Of a stretch of DNA of 46,878 bases, positions 18,510 to 27,851 are shown in pieces; position 1 is the first letter of the stretch, and each line of letters starts with the position of its first letter. The DNA is from Amphibacillus sp. MSJ-3 (GTDB taxonomy: Bacteria > Bacillota > Bacilli > Bacillales > Amphibacillaceae): NCBI RefSeq assembly GCF_018919165.1, contig NZ_JAHLQM010000021.1, positions 1 to 46,878 on the forward strand, in the 5' to 3' direction. The position numbers and the translations under genes are program-made. The notes below the pieces were generated by a model. The model did not search any database. It saw only the letters and a list, made by a program, of their open reading frames with translations, and was not told the DNA's origin.

Positions 18510-20060
18510 TTACACCTCTACCGTATTCTCTACAAATTCGCCATCCAATGACCACGTTTTTGCCTTAGTTATTTTAACCGGAACGATTTTTCCAATTACA
18601 GATTTTGGTGCTTTAAAGTTTACTAATTTATTTCGCTCAGTATAACCTGAAAGTACATCAGGATCTTTCTTACTTTCGCCTTCGACCAGAACATCGACAA
18701 TCTGTCCTTCATATGCTTTCATTGACGCTTTTGACTGTTCGTTAACAAGAGCATTAAGACGTTGCAATCGTTCTTTTTTGACTTCCATCGGGATGTTATC
18801 CTCCCAGCGTGCTGCTGGAGTCCCTTCTCGAGGTGAGTAGATGAATGTATAGGCAGCTTCAAAACCTACTTCTTTCATTAAAGTCATCGTTTCCTCAAAT
18901 TGTTCATCTGTTTCATTAGGAAAACCGACAATTATATCAGTTGTTAAAGTTGCATTTGGCATTGCCGCACGGATTTTACGAACTAATTCTAAATAGTCTT
19001 CACGTGTATAACGCCGCGCCATCACTCGTAAAACTTCAGAGCTTCCTGATTGAACAGGTAAATGAATATGATCTAATAAATTGCCACCTTTAGCGAGCAC
19101 CTCAATTAGTCGATCATCAAAATCACGTGGGTGCGAAGTGGTAAATCGAATACGTGGGATATCAATTTTTCTCAACTCATCTAATAAATCACCTAAACCA
19201 TATTCAAATTCAAAATCTTTCCCATATGCATTAACATTTTGTCCGAGTAAGGTAACTTCTTGATAGCCCTGAGCAGCTAAATGTCTCACTTCTTCGATAA
19301 TATCTTCTGGTAAACGGCTTCTCTCTTTACCTCTAGTATAAGGAACAATACAATATGTACAGAATTTATCACATCCATACATTATATTTACCCAAGCCTT
19401 GATATTTCCTTTACGCACTTTTGGTAAGTTTTCAATAATATCGCCTTCTTTTGACCAGACTTCAACAACCATTTCTTTACTAAACATCGCCTCTTTTAAA
19501 AGTTGTGGTAAACGATGAATATTATGGGTTCCGAAAATCATATCAACAAAAGGATGCTTTTGAAGAATTCGATTAACTACAGATTCTTCCTGAGACATAC
19601 AACCGCAAACCCCAATAATTAAATCAGGATTCTCCATCTTAATCGGTTTTAAATGACCAATTTCACCAAAAACTCGATTTTCCGCATTTTCCCGAATCGC
19701 ACATGTATTTAATAAAATCACATCTGCTTCAGTTGTTTCTTCCGTTGGCTGGTAACCTAAATCAGTTAACAAGCCTGCCATCACTTCACTATCATGCTCA
19801 TTCATCTGGCAACCATATGTACGGATGAGAAATTTCTTTCCTTGCCCTATTCCTTTCATATCCTCGGGAATAGCATAATCGTAATGAATATCTACATCTT
19901 TTTTTAATCGTTTTTTAGCTTTCTTTAAATTAGGTGGTTGATAAGTTGCTTGGAAGTATTTACCGATTAATTCATCAGCATCCATCTTTTTTAAGCGATC
20001 TAAATTTGCTTGAGGATCATTTTTTATTTGATTTGTTTCTAGACGTTGTTCTTCGTTCAT
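18510..20060 (-). CDS. miaB: tRNA methylthiotransferase MiaB
   Basis: A radical-SAM enzyme that adds a methylthio group to i6A37 in tRNA, acting after MiaA. The N-terminal UPF0004 domain holds three cysteines for one [4Fe-4S] cluster ([29 protein letters not shown]). The radical-SAM CxxxCxxC is in GCDKFCTYC, and a C-terminal TRAM domain ([10 protein letters not shown]) follows. Its 516 residues match the B. subtilis protein, which also has a long N-terminal lead. It is coupled to ricA downstream. A repeat element and a dipeptidase gene lie upstream instead of the tdh-kbl pair of B. subtilis. Confidence 0.95.
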   Translation of the reverse strand: MNEEQRLETNQIKNDPQANLDRLKKMDADELIGKYFQATYQPPNLKKAKKRLKKDVDIHYDYAIPEDMKGIGQGKKFLIRTYGCQMNEHDSEVMAGLLTDLGYQPTEETTEADVILLNTCAIRENAENRVFGEIGHLKPIKMENPDLIIGVCGCMSQEESVVNRILQKHPFVDMIFGTHNIHRLPQLLKEAMFSKEMVVEVWSKEGDIIENLPKVRKGNIKAWVNIMYGCDKFCTYCIVPYTRGKERSRLPEDIIEEVRHLAAQGYQEVTLLGQNVNAYGKDFEFEYGLGDLLDELRKIDIPRIRFTTSHPRDFDDRLIEVLAKGGNLLDHIHLPVQSGSSEVLRVMARRYTREDYLELVRKIRAAMPNATLTTDIIVGFPNETDEQFEETMTLMKEVGFEAAYTFIYSPREGTPAARWEDNIPMEVKKERLQRLNALVNEQSKASMKAYEGQIVDVLVEGESKKDPDVLSGYTERNKLVNFKAPKSVIGKIVPVKITKAKTWSLDGEFVENTVEV

Positions 20061-20140
20061 TAAAGTAACTCCTTTCCTACAATTGCTACTGCATACAGTT
20101 TAACATGTTAGCAAACATTTTGGGGAGAAAATAGCTCATT

Positions 20141-20286
20141 TTTATCGCAGATTAACTGACCGTAACTCTCGATTTTAATTATAGAGTGAAATCTTCAGAT
20201 AATAAGCCGAGGATTGGCAGTCAGCTAAAGCTCGATTCCTTCATCCAATGCTTGTTTAGGGATGGGGAAAATATCACTGAATAAAG
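20141..20286 (-). repeat. Intergenic repeat, basic form, minus orientation (146 bp)
   Basis: On the minus strand it runs from CTTTATTCAGTGATA to GGTCAGTTAATCTGCGATAAA. Both internal units are recognisable (GCTTTAGCTGACTGCCAATC and GTTACGGTCAGTTAATCTGC), separated by about 75 bases. It fills most of the 232-base gap between the dipeptidase-like gene and miaB. Confidence 0.6.
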
Positions 20287-20292
20287 TTTTAC

Positions 20293-21216
20293 TTATCTTT
20301 GGTGGGAAAATCTTTTTAAAAAGTTTTCTCTAGCTATTTTTTTTATTATAGATTGAGAGTAATGTTTTTCCATTTGCTCTTGTAATCGGTAATAATCGCT
20401 GACAGTGCTTAATCCTTCAATTGTCTCAGTAATTCCATCAAAGTCTGAGCCAAAAATAAGATGATTCTCTGCACCCATGTTAATAAAGTGATCGATATGC
20501 TTAAATAGATCTTTAATATGAACGGGCTGATTTGATTTAGTGAACTCGGGGACAAAGGTTAGGCCAATCAACCCATCACGTTCAACGAGAGCTTTAATTT
20601 GTTGGTCATCTAAATTACGGCGATGCTGACAGATGGTAAATGCATTGCTATGTGAAGCAATAACATGTTTTGCTTGATCAAGCACATCATAAAAACCATT
20701 AATTGACAGATGGGAAACATCAGTCCATATTTGTTTTTGATTCAACACCTGAATGACCTCACGCCCAAAAGCAGTAACTCCTCCCCTTTTTGCACTCATA
20801 ATGCTATCGGCAACCGCGTTATCATTGTTCCAGGTTAAGCCAACCATTCGAACACCATAATTAATTATTTTAATAAGTTTGTTTAAATCTGTACCAATCG
20901 GGTGACAGCCTTCTAAAGTTAAAATCGCTCCTAATTGATCAGGCTGTAACTGATCAAGATCTTGTTTTGATTTAATATGAATGATATCTTGGTTTGGAAT
21001 AATTAACTGTTCATAAAATATCTCAATCATTTGTAAAGCAACGTCATACTGCTTCTGTTGTGGAAGATAATCAGGAACAAAAATCGCAAAGGCCTGAATT
21101 TGAACAGGACTATTCCGCCACTTATTGAGATCAAATTGTAAGCATTCACTACTATTCAAATCATAATTATATCGCCATAATTGATAAAGCAAATCACAAT
21201 GCGCATCGATGATCAT
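20293..21216 (-). CDS. Membrane dipeptidase-type (renal dipeptidase family) zinc peptidase
   Basis: A 307-residue amidohydrolase-fold dipeptidase of the M19 family, which cleaves dipeptides (including L-D or D-D forms in some members) with two zinc ions. Metal-ligand motifs are all present: DAHCD at residues 4-8, LTLEGCHP near 100-110, SHSNAF near 175, and FGSDFDG near 265. Despite the family name there is no signal peptide or membrane segment, so it should be cytoplasmic. It lies between spoVS and miaB, where B. subtilis has tdh-kbl. A role in recycling peptidoglycan or D-amino-acid peptides during sporulation is only a suggestion from context. Confidence 0.88.
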   Translation of the reverse strand: MIIDAHCDLLYQLWRYNYDLNSSECLQFDLNKWRNSPVQIQAFAIFVPDYLPQQKQYDVALQMIEIFYEQLIIPNQDIIHIKSKQDLDQLQPDQLGAILTLEGCHPIGTDLNKLIKIINYGVRMVGLTWNNDNAVADSIMSAKRGGVTAFGREVIQVLNQKQIWTDVSHLSINGFYDVLDQAKHVIASHSNAFTICQHRRNLDDQQIKALVERDGLIGLTFVPEFTKSNQPVHIKDLFKHIDHFINMGAENHLIFGSDFDGITETIEGLSTVSDYYRLQEQMEKHYSQSIIKKIARENFLKRFSHQR

Positions 21217-21232
21217 AGAGCTCCTCCTTTAG

Positions 21233-21439
21233 ATAAAGCGAAACTTCAATCAGTGAGGTGTAGATCTATAGGACGTGGCGGTTTTAGTTTACCTTCCCCT
21301 ATCCTCCACTGATTGGGGTTGGAACTGGGACTGGGACTTCGGTTACTCGTCCCACCGAGGATATTTGTTCTACTACAAGGGGAGGACCAAAAGGCCCTTG
21401 AACCTATTGGGCCCTTACTGACAGTTGCACTACGATAAA
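21233..21439 (+). repeat. Intergenic repeat, long variant (207 bp)
   Basis: It runs from ATAAAGCGAAACTTC to GCACTACGATAAA. Hairpin CAATCAGTGAGG/CCTCCACTGATTG encloses the loop AGGACGTGGCGGTTTTAGT, nearly identical to that at 8551-8669. Then come GGGACTTCGGTTACTCGTCCC (itself a small GGGAC/GTCCC hairpin) and a single CTTACTGACAGTTGCAC unit. The 3' GATAAA overlaps the start of the spoVS terminator. Confidence 0.7.
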
Positions 21440-21514
21440 AAAATCCTGTTTTATGTATCGCACAGAACAGGATAAGATGGGGCTTCTGTCAGTGGACACT
21501 CCTTCCACTGACAG
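21436..21514 (-). terminator. Tandem hairpins terminating spoVS
   Basis: First stem CTGTCAGTGG/CCACTGACAG (21486-21495 and 21505-21514), eight bases past the spoVS stop. Then on the minus strand ATCCTGTT..AACAGGAT followed by seven T residues (21436-21474), a classical intrinsic terminator. Confidence 0.9.
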
Positions 21515-21521
21515 GCTTTAT

Positions 21522-21782
21522 TCATCTCGGTTCAACAATCAGCTTAATCGCTGTTCGTTCTTCATTATCAATTTTAATATCTGTAAAAGCGGGGATACAA
21601 ATCAAATCAACACCACTTGGTGCAACAAAACCTCGCGCGATCGCAACCGCCTTAACAGATTGATTAAGTGCACCTGCACCAATCGCTTGTATTTCTGCCG
21701 ATCCTCGTTCACGTAATACGTTCGCTAAAGCACCTGCTACTGAATTTGGGTTTGATTTTGCTGAAACTTTTAATACATCCAC
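21522..21782 (-). CDS. spoVS: Stage V sporulation protein S
   Basis: An 86-residue Alba-like, likely nucleic-acid-binding protein whose loss blocks sporulation at stage V in B. subtilis. The sequence is among the most conserved in spore formers: LKVSAKSNPNSVAGALAN, IQAIGAGALNQSVKAVAIARGFVAPSG, DLICIPAFTDIKIDNEERTAIKLIV. It starts at GTG (VDVLKV; B. subtilis MEILKV) with AGGAGG eight bases upstream. It follows ymdB, as in B. subtilis, and is ended by strong tandem hairpins. A SigH promoter is expected from B. subtilis; I looked for one and found no sequence with correct spacing. Confidence 0.97.
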   Translation of the reverse strand: MDVLKVSAKSNPNSVAGALANVLRERGSAEIQAIGAGALNQSVKAVAIARGFVAPSGVDLICIPAFTDIKIDNEERTAIKLIVEPR

Positions 21783-21867
21783 TTTTGCTACCTCCTATAA
21801 TTTCATAAGTCCTTACCACTTTTACTATATTCTCGTAAAAAAATGATATGCTAACTTCCGATCAAAT

Positions 21868-22665
21868 TTAGGAAAAAAAAGGGCTGTCTTCAGTAATTAA
21901 AATTCGATTAATTTGCTCAGCTTTACCTGTTTTCTGATCAATATCAATAATTACACCACTTAATTGTGCTTTACCTTTTTTAATTGGCTCAAAACGAACT
22001 GGTAATTGAGTTAAAAATCTTTTGATTACAGCCTCTCGGTCTGTCCCAATTATCCCGTCATATGGGCCTGTCATGCCAACATCTGTGATATATGCAGTTC
22101 CTTGATCAAGAATACGATTATCCGCAGTTTGCACATGTGTATGTGTACCAACTAATGCACTAATTCTACCATCTAAGTACCAGGCTAATGCAAGTTTCTC
22201 ACTAGAAGCTTCTGCATGAAAATCAACAAAAATTACTTTTGTTCGTTTGCTTGCTTCTTCAATGAGTTGATCAGCTACTTGAAATGGATCATCGATTGCA
22301 GGTAGAAAGGTTCGACCTTGTAAATTAATAATTGCAATTTCTACCCCATTAACATTGACATAATCGATTCCCTTTCCAGGCGTACCCGTAGGAAAATTAG
22401 CAGGTCGAATCATTTTCTTGGCATCATCAATGAAATCAAAGATTTCTTTCTTATCAAAAGTATGATTGCCCATTGTTAGGAAGTCTGCCCCATAATCCAA
22501 AAGCTGTTTATAAATTTTCTCCGTTATTCCTTTTCCAGCAGCTGCATTTTCTCCATTAACAATGGTTAACTGTGGTTGATATTTTTGTTTGAGTTTTGGT
22601 AAATAGGTTTGCAGTTGCTCCCTACCCATTGAACCAACAATATCTCCAATAAATAAAATTCTCAT
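21868..22665 (-). CDS. ymdB: YmdB, metallophosphodiesterase
   Basis: A 265-residue calcineurin-like phosphoesterase; in B. subtilis YmdB hydrolyses 2',3'-cyclic nucleotides and affects biofilm and motility decisions. Metal-binding motifs appear in order: GDIVGSMGRE at the N-terminus, NGENAAAGKG near 40, GNHTFDKKE near 67, DFHAEASSEK near 150, and GTHTHVQTAD near 175. A reading from 22689 adds eight residues, but GAGGGG seven bases before ATG at 22665 and the typical beginning MRILFIGD favour the shorter form. It lies between rny and spoVS, the order in B. subtilis. Confidence 0.93.
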   Translation of the reverse strand: MRILFIGDIVGSMGREQLQTYLPKLKQKYQPQLTIVNGENAAAGKGITEKIYKQLLDYGADFLTMGNHTFDKKEIFDFIDDAKKMIRPANFPTGTPGKGIDYVNVNGVEIAIINLQGRTFLPAIDDPFQVADQLIEEASKRTKVIFVDFHAEASSEKLALAWYLDGRISALVGTHTHVQTADNRILDQGTAYITDVGMTGPYDGIIGTDREAVIKRFLTQLPVRFEPIKKGKAQLSGVIIDIDQKTGKAEQINRILITEDSPFFS

Positions 22666-22770
22666 CCTGTAACCCCTCAATTTATACAATTTTTATACTC
22701 TCATGCACATAGTCATAAAGTATTTGCTTATAGTTTCACACAATATCTAATGCTTGTCAAAAGCATACAA

Positions 22771-22860
22771 TGAACCTTCACTTAGTGGAGATCTTCTTGA
22801 TCCTCATTTATCAGCTAATCATTCCCTTAACATCATCGAAGCGGGAGTCTAATCTGTGCT
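22771..22860 (+). repeat. Degenerate copy of the intergenic repeat
   Basis: CTTCACTTAGTGGAG and ATCGAAGCGGGAGTCTAATC resemble the first hairpin and the second TCTTACTG unit of the family, in order, over about 90 bp. Ends are not recognisable, so this is a weak assignment. Confidence 0.3.
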
Positions 22861-22861
22861 A

Positions 22862-22902
22862 AATAGAAAAGAGCGACCGTGTGCTAACGGGCGCCCTCTT
22901 TT
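22862..22902 (-). terminator. Terminator of rny
   Basis: On the minus strand AAAAG-AGG-GCG-C-CCGT pairs with ACGG-T-CGC-T-CTTTT (about 22866-22901), roughly 25 bases past the rny stop, ending in TTTTC. Confidence 0.75.
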
Positions 22903-22926
22903 AATTACTTTACAGAAAATATTGAG

Positions 22927-24498
22927 TTATTTCGCATACTCAACAGCTCTTGTTTCACGAATAACAGTTACTTTAATATGTCCAGGGAAATTCAATTCAT
23001 CTTCAATTCGTTTTCGAATCTCTCGCGCAATACGAATAGCTTCTAAATCATCAATTTCATCTGGTTTAACCATGATTCGGACTTCACGACCTGCTTGAAT
23101 GGCAAATGATTTCTCAACACCTTCAAAGGATTCAGAGATCTCTTCTAATTTCTCAAGTCGTTTGATATAATTCTCTAATGTTTCACTTCTTGCACCTGGT
23201 CGAGCAGCGGATAAAGCATCTGCAGCTGCCACTAATACAGCAATTATTGAAGTTGGTTCTTCATCACCATGATGTGAGGCGATCGCATTTATCACTATTT
23301 CTTTTTCTTTATACTTGATAGCGAGTTCTTTCCCAATCTCAACATGACTTCCTTCCACTTCATGGTCAATTGCTTTACCAATATCATGAAGTAGACCTGC
23401 ACGCTTGGCTAATGTAACATCTTGTCCAAGTTCTGCCGCGAGCAACCCAGATAAGTGGGCAACTTCTATTGAGTGATTTAATACGTTCTGACCATAGCTT
23501 GTACGATATTTTAAGCGACCAAGAATTTTAATTAAATCAGGATGTAAACCGTGAACACCTACTTCAAAAGTAGTCTCTTCACCAACTTCTCGAATATATT
23601 CGTCGACCTCACGCCTTGATTTTTCAACCATCTCTTCAATTCGTGCTGGATGAATTCTTCCGTCCTGAACTAATTTTTCTAAGGCGAGTCGGGCTATTTC
23701 ACGTCGGATCGGATCAAAACCTGATAAAATAACAGCTTCAGGAGTATCATCAATAATTAAGTCAATTCCTGTTAATGTTTCTAAAGTCCGAATATTACGT
23801 CCTTCTCGTCCAATTATTCGACCTTTCATTTCATCATTAGGAAGGTTTACTACGGATACAGTTGTTTCAGCAACATGATCTGCTGCACAACGTTGCATAG
23901 CATAAGATAAGATATCCTTGGCTTTTTTATCTGCTACTTCTTTTGCTCGGTTTTCTGCCTCTTTAATGATAAGTGCTGATTCATAATTAACTTCTTTTTG
24001 AACTCGTTCTAAAATAATTTGCTTTGCTTGCTCCGATGTATAACCAGAAATGCGCTCCAGTTCAGCTTGCTGCTTTTCCAACAAAGCTTCTACTTTGCCT
24101 TCCATTTCTTCAATTTGTTGTTGTTTTTCTGTTAGTAAAGTCTCCTTCTTTTCTTGCATCCATTCACGTTTATCCAACGTTTCATCTTTACGATCAAGGT
24201 TTTCTTCTTTTTGCAGAAGTCTATTTTCTTGTTTTTGTAATTCAGCACGTCGTTCTCGAAGCTCTTCATCAGCCTGCTGACGAAGTTTATGATTTTCATC
24301 TTTAGCTTCTAGTAGGGCCTCTTTCTTTGCTACTTCAGCGTTTCGATGCCCTTCTGAAACGATTTGTTTCGCTAATTCTTCAGCACTAGAAATCTTTTTC
24401 TCTGCAATCGATTTACGAATCAGATAGCCAACAACAATACCGACGATTAGGATAGCTAAACTGGAGATGATAAAAATGATTACATCCACGTTACCCAT
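22927..24498 (-). CDS. rny: Ribonuclease Y
   Basis: The main membrane-anchored endoribonuclease that initiates mRNA decay in Firmicutes. Of its 523 residues, 5-27 form a single N-terminal membrane helix. Residues about 35-210 are a charged coiled coil rich in Glu, Lys and Gln. The KH domain follows with [10 protein letters not shown] at 227-236, and the HD domain has [11 protein letters not shown] and the catalytic HD at 371-372 ([10 protein letters not shown]). AGGAGG precedes the ATG by eight bases. It is separated from recA by a terminator and followed by ymdB, which has its own ribosome binding site 237 bases further on. RicA, its partner in B. subtilis, is also encoded here. Confidence 0.97.
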   Translation of the reverse strand: MGNVDVIIFIISSLAILIVGIVVGYLIRKSIAEKKISSAEELAKQIVSEGHRNAEVAKKEALLEAKDENHKLRQQADEELRERRAELQKQENRLLQKEENLDRKDETLDKREWMQEKKETLLTEKQQQIEEMEGKVEALLEKQQAELERISGYTSEQAKQIILERVQKEVNYESALIIKEAENRAKEVADKKAKDILSYAMQRCAADHVAETTVSVVNLPNDEMKGRIIGREGRNIRTLETLTGIDLIIDDTPEAVILSGFDPIRREIARLALEKLVQDGRIHPARIEEMVEKSRREVDEYIREVGEETTFEVGVHGLHPDLIKILGRLKYRTSYGQNVLNHSIEVAHLSGLLAAELGQDVTLAKRAGLLHDIGKAIDHEVEGSHVEIGKELAIKYKEKEIVINAIASHHGDEEPTSIIAVLVAAADALSAARPGARSETLENYIKRLEKLEEISESFEGVEKSFAIQAGREVRIMVKPDEIDDLEAIRIAREIRKRIEDELNFPGHIKVTVIRETRAVEYAK

Positions 24499-24698
24499 GG
24501 TTTCACCTCCTCTTGCTATTCATTTTTAACTCATTTTAAGTCGGCATGTACTTTGTATTACCTATTTCAAATGCGTCATTAATTTTTCAGTATAATTAAA
24601 ATAATTATACAATATCAATTTTAATGGTGTAAATAGGCAATGTCAAGAAAACTAAAGAGACTATTTAAAAATTGTTTAATCATGACCCAAAAGAAAGA

Positions 24699-24744
24699 AT
24701 AAAAGACTGTTCTAAACTGCAGTTGCAAAAATAGACCAGTCTTA
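24699..24744 (-). terminator. Terminator of recA
   Basis: On the minus strand AAGACTG..CAGTCTTTT followed by ATTC, about a dozen bases past the recA stop. The loop is long (about 25 bases) with further internal pairing (CTGCAG). Confidence 0.75.
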
Positions 24745-24754
24745 TGATTTGATA

Positions 24755-25795
24755 TTATTCTTCCGGAATTAATTCATCAATTACGGCTTCTTCAGAATCT
24801 TGCTCAAAACCATCTAAATGATAATGTTTTCTTACCGCTTGGTTAATCTCATCAATCAAATTTGGGTTTTCTCTAAGAAATGCTTTAGAATTTTCCCGGC
24901 CTTGACCAAGACGCTCTCCTTGATAAGAGTACCAAGCACCACTTTTTTCAACAATATCTAGTTCAGAGGCAATATCAAGTAGTTCGCCTTCTTTTGAGAT
25001 TCCTTCACCATACATAATATCAACTTCCGCTTGTTTAAATGGTGGAGCAACCTTATTTTTAACAACCTTAATTCTCGTACGGTTCCCGACGATTTCGTTC
25101 CCTTGCTTAATCGCCTCCGCTCGTCTAACTTCTAATCGAATTGATGAGTAGAATTTTAACGCACGACCTCCTGGTGTTACTTCCGGATTACCAAACATAA
25201 TACCTACTTTTTCACGGATCTGGTTAATAAAGATAGCTGTTGTTTGGGATTTATTGATTGCTCCGGAAAGCTTACGTAATGCTTGTGACATTAATCGCGC
25301 CTGTAAACCGACATGTGAGTCTCCCATATCTCCTTCAATTTCTGCTTTAGGAACAAGAGCCGCAACAGAGTCGATAACAATAATATCTACAGCGCCACTT
25401 CTAACTAGAGCCTCAGCAATTTCTAAAGCTTGTTCCCCAGTATCTGGTTGTGAGAGTAATAGTTCATCTGTGTTTACTCCTAAATTTCTAGCATAGACTG
25501 GGTCTAAAGCATGTTCTGCATCAATAAATGCGGCGGTACCTCCTAGTTTCTGTGCTTCCGCAATCGCATGCAATGAAACGGTTGTCTTACCTGATGATTC
25601 TGGTCCGTAAATTTCAATAACCCGCCCCCGCGGATAGCCACCAATACCTAGAGCTACATCTAATGTTAATGAGCCACTTGAAACAGTTGCAATTTTCCGC
25701 TCAGCTTGCTCACCTAATTTCATAATTGAACCTTTTCCAAATTGTCTCTCTATCGATTTCAACGCCTGATCTAAGGCTTTTTCACGATCACTCAT
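24755..25795 (-). CDS. recA: Recombinase RecA
   Basis: Forms ATP-dependent filaments on single-stranded DNA, promotes strand exchange and triggers LexA self-cleavage. It has 346 residues: Walker A GPESSGKT at 64-71, Walker [13 protein letters not shown] near 138-149, loop L1 [25 protein letters not shown], loop L2 region [22 protein letters not shown], and an acidic C-terminus ([12 protein letters not shown]). It has a SigA promoter and a LexA box upstream, so SOS control is expected. GGAGGAG lies five bases before the ATG. The order cinA-recA-rny follows B. subtilis. Confidence 0.98.
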   Translation of the reverse strand: MSDREKALDQALKSIERQFGKGSIMKLGEQAERKIATVSSGSLTLDVALGIGGYPRGRVIEIYGPESSGKTTVSLHAIAEAQKLGGTAAFIDAEHALDPVYARNLGVNTDELLLSQPDTGEQALEIAEALVRSGAVDIIVIDSVAALVPKAEIEGDMGDSHVGLQARLMSQALRKLSGAINKSQTTAIFINQIREKVGIMFGNPEVTPGGRALKFYSSIRLEVRRAEAIKQGNEIVGNRTRIKVVKNKVAPPFKQAEVDIMYGEGISKEGELLDIASELDIVEKSGAWYSYQGERLGQGRENSKAFLRENPNLIDEINQAVRKHYHLDGFEQDSEEAVIDELIPEE

Positions 25796-25826
25796 CCAAA
25801 CTCCTCCTCAATACTCAATTAAACAT

Positions 25827-25855
25827 ATCATAACCCTTTTCATTAAAATATACAA
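25827..25855 (-). promoter_or_regulatory. SigA promoter of recA
   Basis: On the minus strand TTGTAT (plus 25850-25855), 17 bases, TATGAT (plus 25827-25832), about 30 bases before the recA start. Confidence 0.6.
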
Positions 25856-25864
25856 GGAAAAAAG

Positions 25865-25878
25865 CGAATAAACGTTCT
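25865..25878 (-). promoter_or_regulatory. LexA (DinR) box of recA
   Basis: CGAATAAACGTTCT fits the Bacillus SOS box CGAACNNNNGTTCG with two changes and has the same CGAAT left half that I recall for the B. subtilis recA box (CGAATATGCGTTCG). It lies about nine bases upstream of the -35. Confidence 0.75.
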
Positions 25879-25955
25879 TATATTTTGACAATGTTATTGA
25901 GTCCCTTTTTATAAAATAAATCTGATTTCTCCAAATACTAAGTCTATTAACAAGA

Positions 25956-27200
25956 TTATTTTAGTTTTTCATAAAGTAATTCTAGACCTTTTTTTACTGT
26001 ACGATTCCGAATCATTTCACGGTTTTGTGGAAAATCAAATACTTTCATTTGATAGTCATGACTTGATAAATATAAACAAATATAAACCCTACCAACTGAT
26101 TTATTTTCAAGTTTATCAGGTCCTGCCACACCGGTAAAACTAATCCCATACGTTGTATTAAATTTTTCTTTTGCTTGTTTAGCCATCTGATAAGCTGTTT
26201 GTTCACTTACAACGCCATATTGATCAATCGTAGCTCGGCTAATTCCTAAAACATTTTCTTTCGCATCTGGGGTATAACTCACAATACCACCTTTAAAAAC
26301 TTGACTTGCACCTGAAATAGAGACAATAGCATCTGCGAACCGTCCACCAGTTAAGCTCTCTGCACTTGCAATGGATTGGCCTTTCTCTTTCAATAATTGA
26401 ACAACAACCTCACTCAAGGTTTGATCGTCAGAGCCATAAATATATTGACCAACAATTGCTTCTATTTCCTTCTCCTTCTGTTCAATTAGATATTGGGCTC
26501 TATCAGTAGAGTCTGCCATGGCCGTCAAACGTAAAGCTACTTCGCCATCTGATGCCAAAGGTGCAATGGTTGGATTGGTTTGAGCAGTAATTAGTGACTT
26601 TAATTTCATTTCAAGCTGAGATTCACCAATCCCCACACAACGTAACATTTTAGAAACAATCACATCATGTAAGGTATATAAATTCTCAAAATAAGGTAAA
26701 ACAGTCTCAATCATCATTTGTTTCATTTCACTTGGTACGCCAGGCAATAAAACAAAATGAGCATCTTGATAAGGCACAATCATACCAGGTGCTGTACCAA
26801 TCAAATTTGGTATAATTTGAGCACCATTAATAATCTTTGCTTGCTTAAAGTTATTTTCGGCCATCACTCGATTTGAACGTCTAAAGTAATCTTTTATCTC
26901 CCTCAAAACCTGTTCATTTTCAACCAAATCCTGTTTTACAAGCTTTGCTACAACCTCCCGTGTGATATCATCATCTGTTGGTCCAAGGCCGCCAGTAATT
27001 ATAATAAGCTGGGAACGACTAAGAGCATGTCTAAATACAGCTTCCATTCGTTTTTCATTATCGCCAACGGTATGGTGATAATAGACGCTAATTCCCCTAG
27101 TAGCAAGTTGTTGCGAAATCCATTGACCATTGGTATTAGCTATTTGACCAAGTAACAATTCGGTACCAACTGCGATAATTTCGGCTTTTATCATTGTCAT
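25956..27200 (-). CDS. cinA: CinA, competence-damage inducible / nicotinamide-nucleotide amidase-like protein
   Basis: A 414-residue two-domain protein. The N-terminal MoaB/MogA-like part (AEIIAVGTELLLGQIANTN, ITGGLGPTDDDITRE, LPGVPSEMKQM) matches the COG1058 domain, which acts on ADP-ribose-type substrates. The C-terminal part (IASAESLTGGRFADAIVSISGAS, YGISFTGVAGP) matches the PncC/CinA amidase domain of NAD recycling. In naturally competent bacteria it is induced with recA. The ATG overlaps the pgsA stop (TAATG), with AAGGAG eight bases before, so the two are translationally coupled. Confidence 0.95.
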   Translation of the reverse strand: MTMIKAEIIAVGTELLLGQIANTNGQWISQQLATRGISVYYHHTVGDNEKRMEAVFRHALSRSQLIIITGGLGPTDDDITREVVAKLVKQDLVENEQVLREIKDYFRRSNRVMAENNFKQAKIINGAQIIPNLIGTAPGMIVPYQDAHFVLLPGVPSEMKQMMIETVLPYFENLYTLHDVIVSKMLRCVGIGESQLEMKLKSLITAQTNPTIAPLASDGEVALRLTAMADSTDRAQYLIEQKEKEIEAIVGQYIYGSDDQTLSEVVVQLLKEKGQSIASAESLTGGRFADAIVSISGASQVFKGGIVSYTPDAKENVLGISRATIDQYGVVSEQTAYQMAKQAKEKFNTTYGISFTGVAGPDKLENKSVGRVYICLYLSSHDYQMKVFDFPQNREMIRNRTVKKGLELLYEKLK

Positions 27201-27778
27201 TACTTAGACTCCTTCATTACATGCCAGTTTTTAACAAAATAATCAACCCCGGAGATAACAGTTAAAATTAGGGCAATATAAAGACAAATTGAACCAAGAG
27301 GCCAACCCAGATAGGAGAATGGGAAATTGTGTAATAATAAAAGAATCACTGATATTAATTGAAAAGTCGTTTTCCATTTCCCCATATTCCCTGCCGCTAA
27401 TACGATTCCCTCACCTGCAGCAACAAGTCTTAAACCTGTAACAGCAAACTCTCGTGAAAGTATGATGATCACTATCCAGGCAGGGACTAATTTGAGCTCA
27501 ATTAACAATACAAATGCAGCAGTTACTAGTAGTTTGTCAGCCATTGGATCTAAAAATTTACCTAAATTCGTAACTAATTTATATTTCCTTGCATAATGAC
27601 CATCTAGCCAGTCTGTTCCAGATGCAAGCATAAATATTAAAGCTGCTACAAAGTGGGTAATAGGTAGTGTAGTAGACCCGATCACCCACTCTCCCCAATC
27701 TAATGGGAGTGTTAGAATTAAAATAAAAATAGGAATGAGTAAAATTCTTGATATAGTAATTCGATTTGGTATATTCAT
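27200..27778 (-). CDS. pgsA: CDP-diacylglycerol-glycerol-3-phosphate 3-phosphatidyltransferase
   Basis: Makes phosphatidylglycerol phosphate, the committed step to phosphatidylglycerol and cardiolipin, in the membrane. From ATG at 27778 the product is 192 residues (B. subtilis 193) with several membrane helices. The CDP-alcohol phosphotransferase signature DG(X)2AR(X)8G(X)3D(X)3D is present as DWLDGHYARKYKLVTNLGKFLDPMADKLL. An upstream extension to 27868 would run through a terminator-like stem and lacks any family match. AAGGAAG lies about seven bases before the chosen start. Confidence 0.95.
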   Translation of the reverse strand: MNIPNRITISRILLIPIFILILTLPLDWGEWVIGSTTLPITHFVAALIFMLASGTDWLDGHYARKYKLVTNLGKFLDPMADKLLVTAAFVLLIELKLVPAWIVIIILSREFAVTGLRLVAAGEGIVLAAGNMGKWKTTFQLISVILLLLHNFPFSYLGWPLGSICLYIALILTVISGVDYFVKNWHVMKESK

Positions 27779-27809
27779 TAAAAAACTTCCTTTCAAATTA
27801 TAAATTGGT

Positions 27810-27841
27810 AAACCCCACCCATCACTTGATGAGCGGGGTTT
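27810..27841 (-). terminator. Hairpin between rodZ and pgsA
   Basis: AAACCCCACCCATCA / TGATGAGCGGGGTTT, a 15-bp stem with two G-T or mismatched positions, starts 10 bases past the rodZ stop. The T tail is short (TTTACC on the minus strand), so it may reduce rather than stop transcription into pgsA-cinA. Confidence 0.6.
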
Positions 27842-27851
27842 ATTTAATCGT

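Noticed and set aside
21783-21867. SigH promoter for spoVS (GGAAGTT..GAGAAT)
   Set aside because: The spacing is about seven bases longer than in known SigH promoters such as spoVG.
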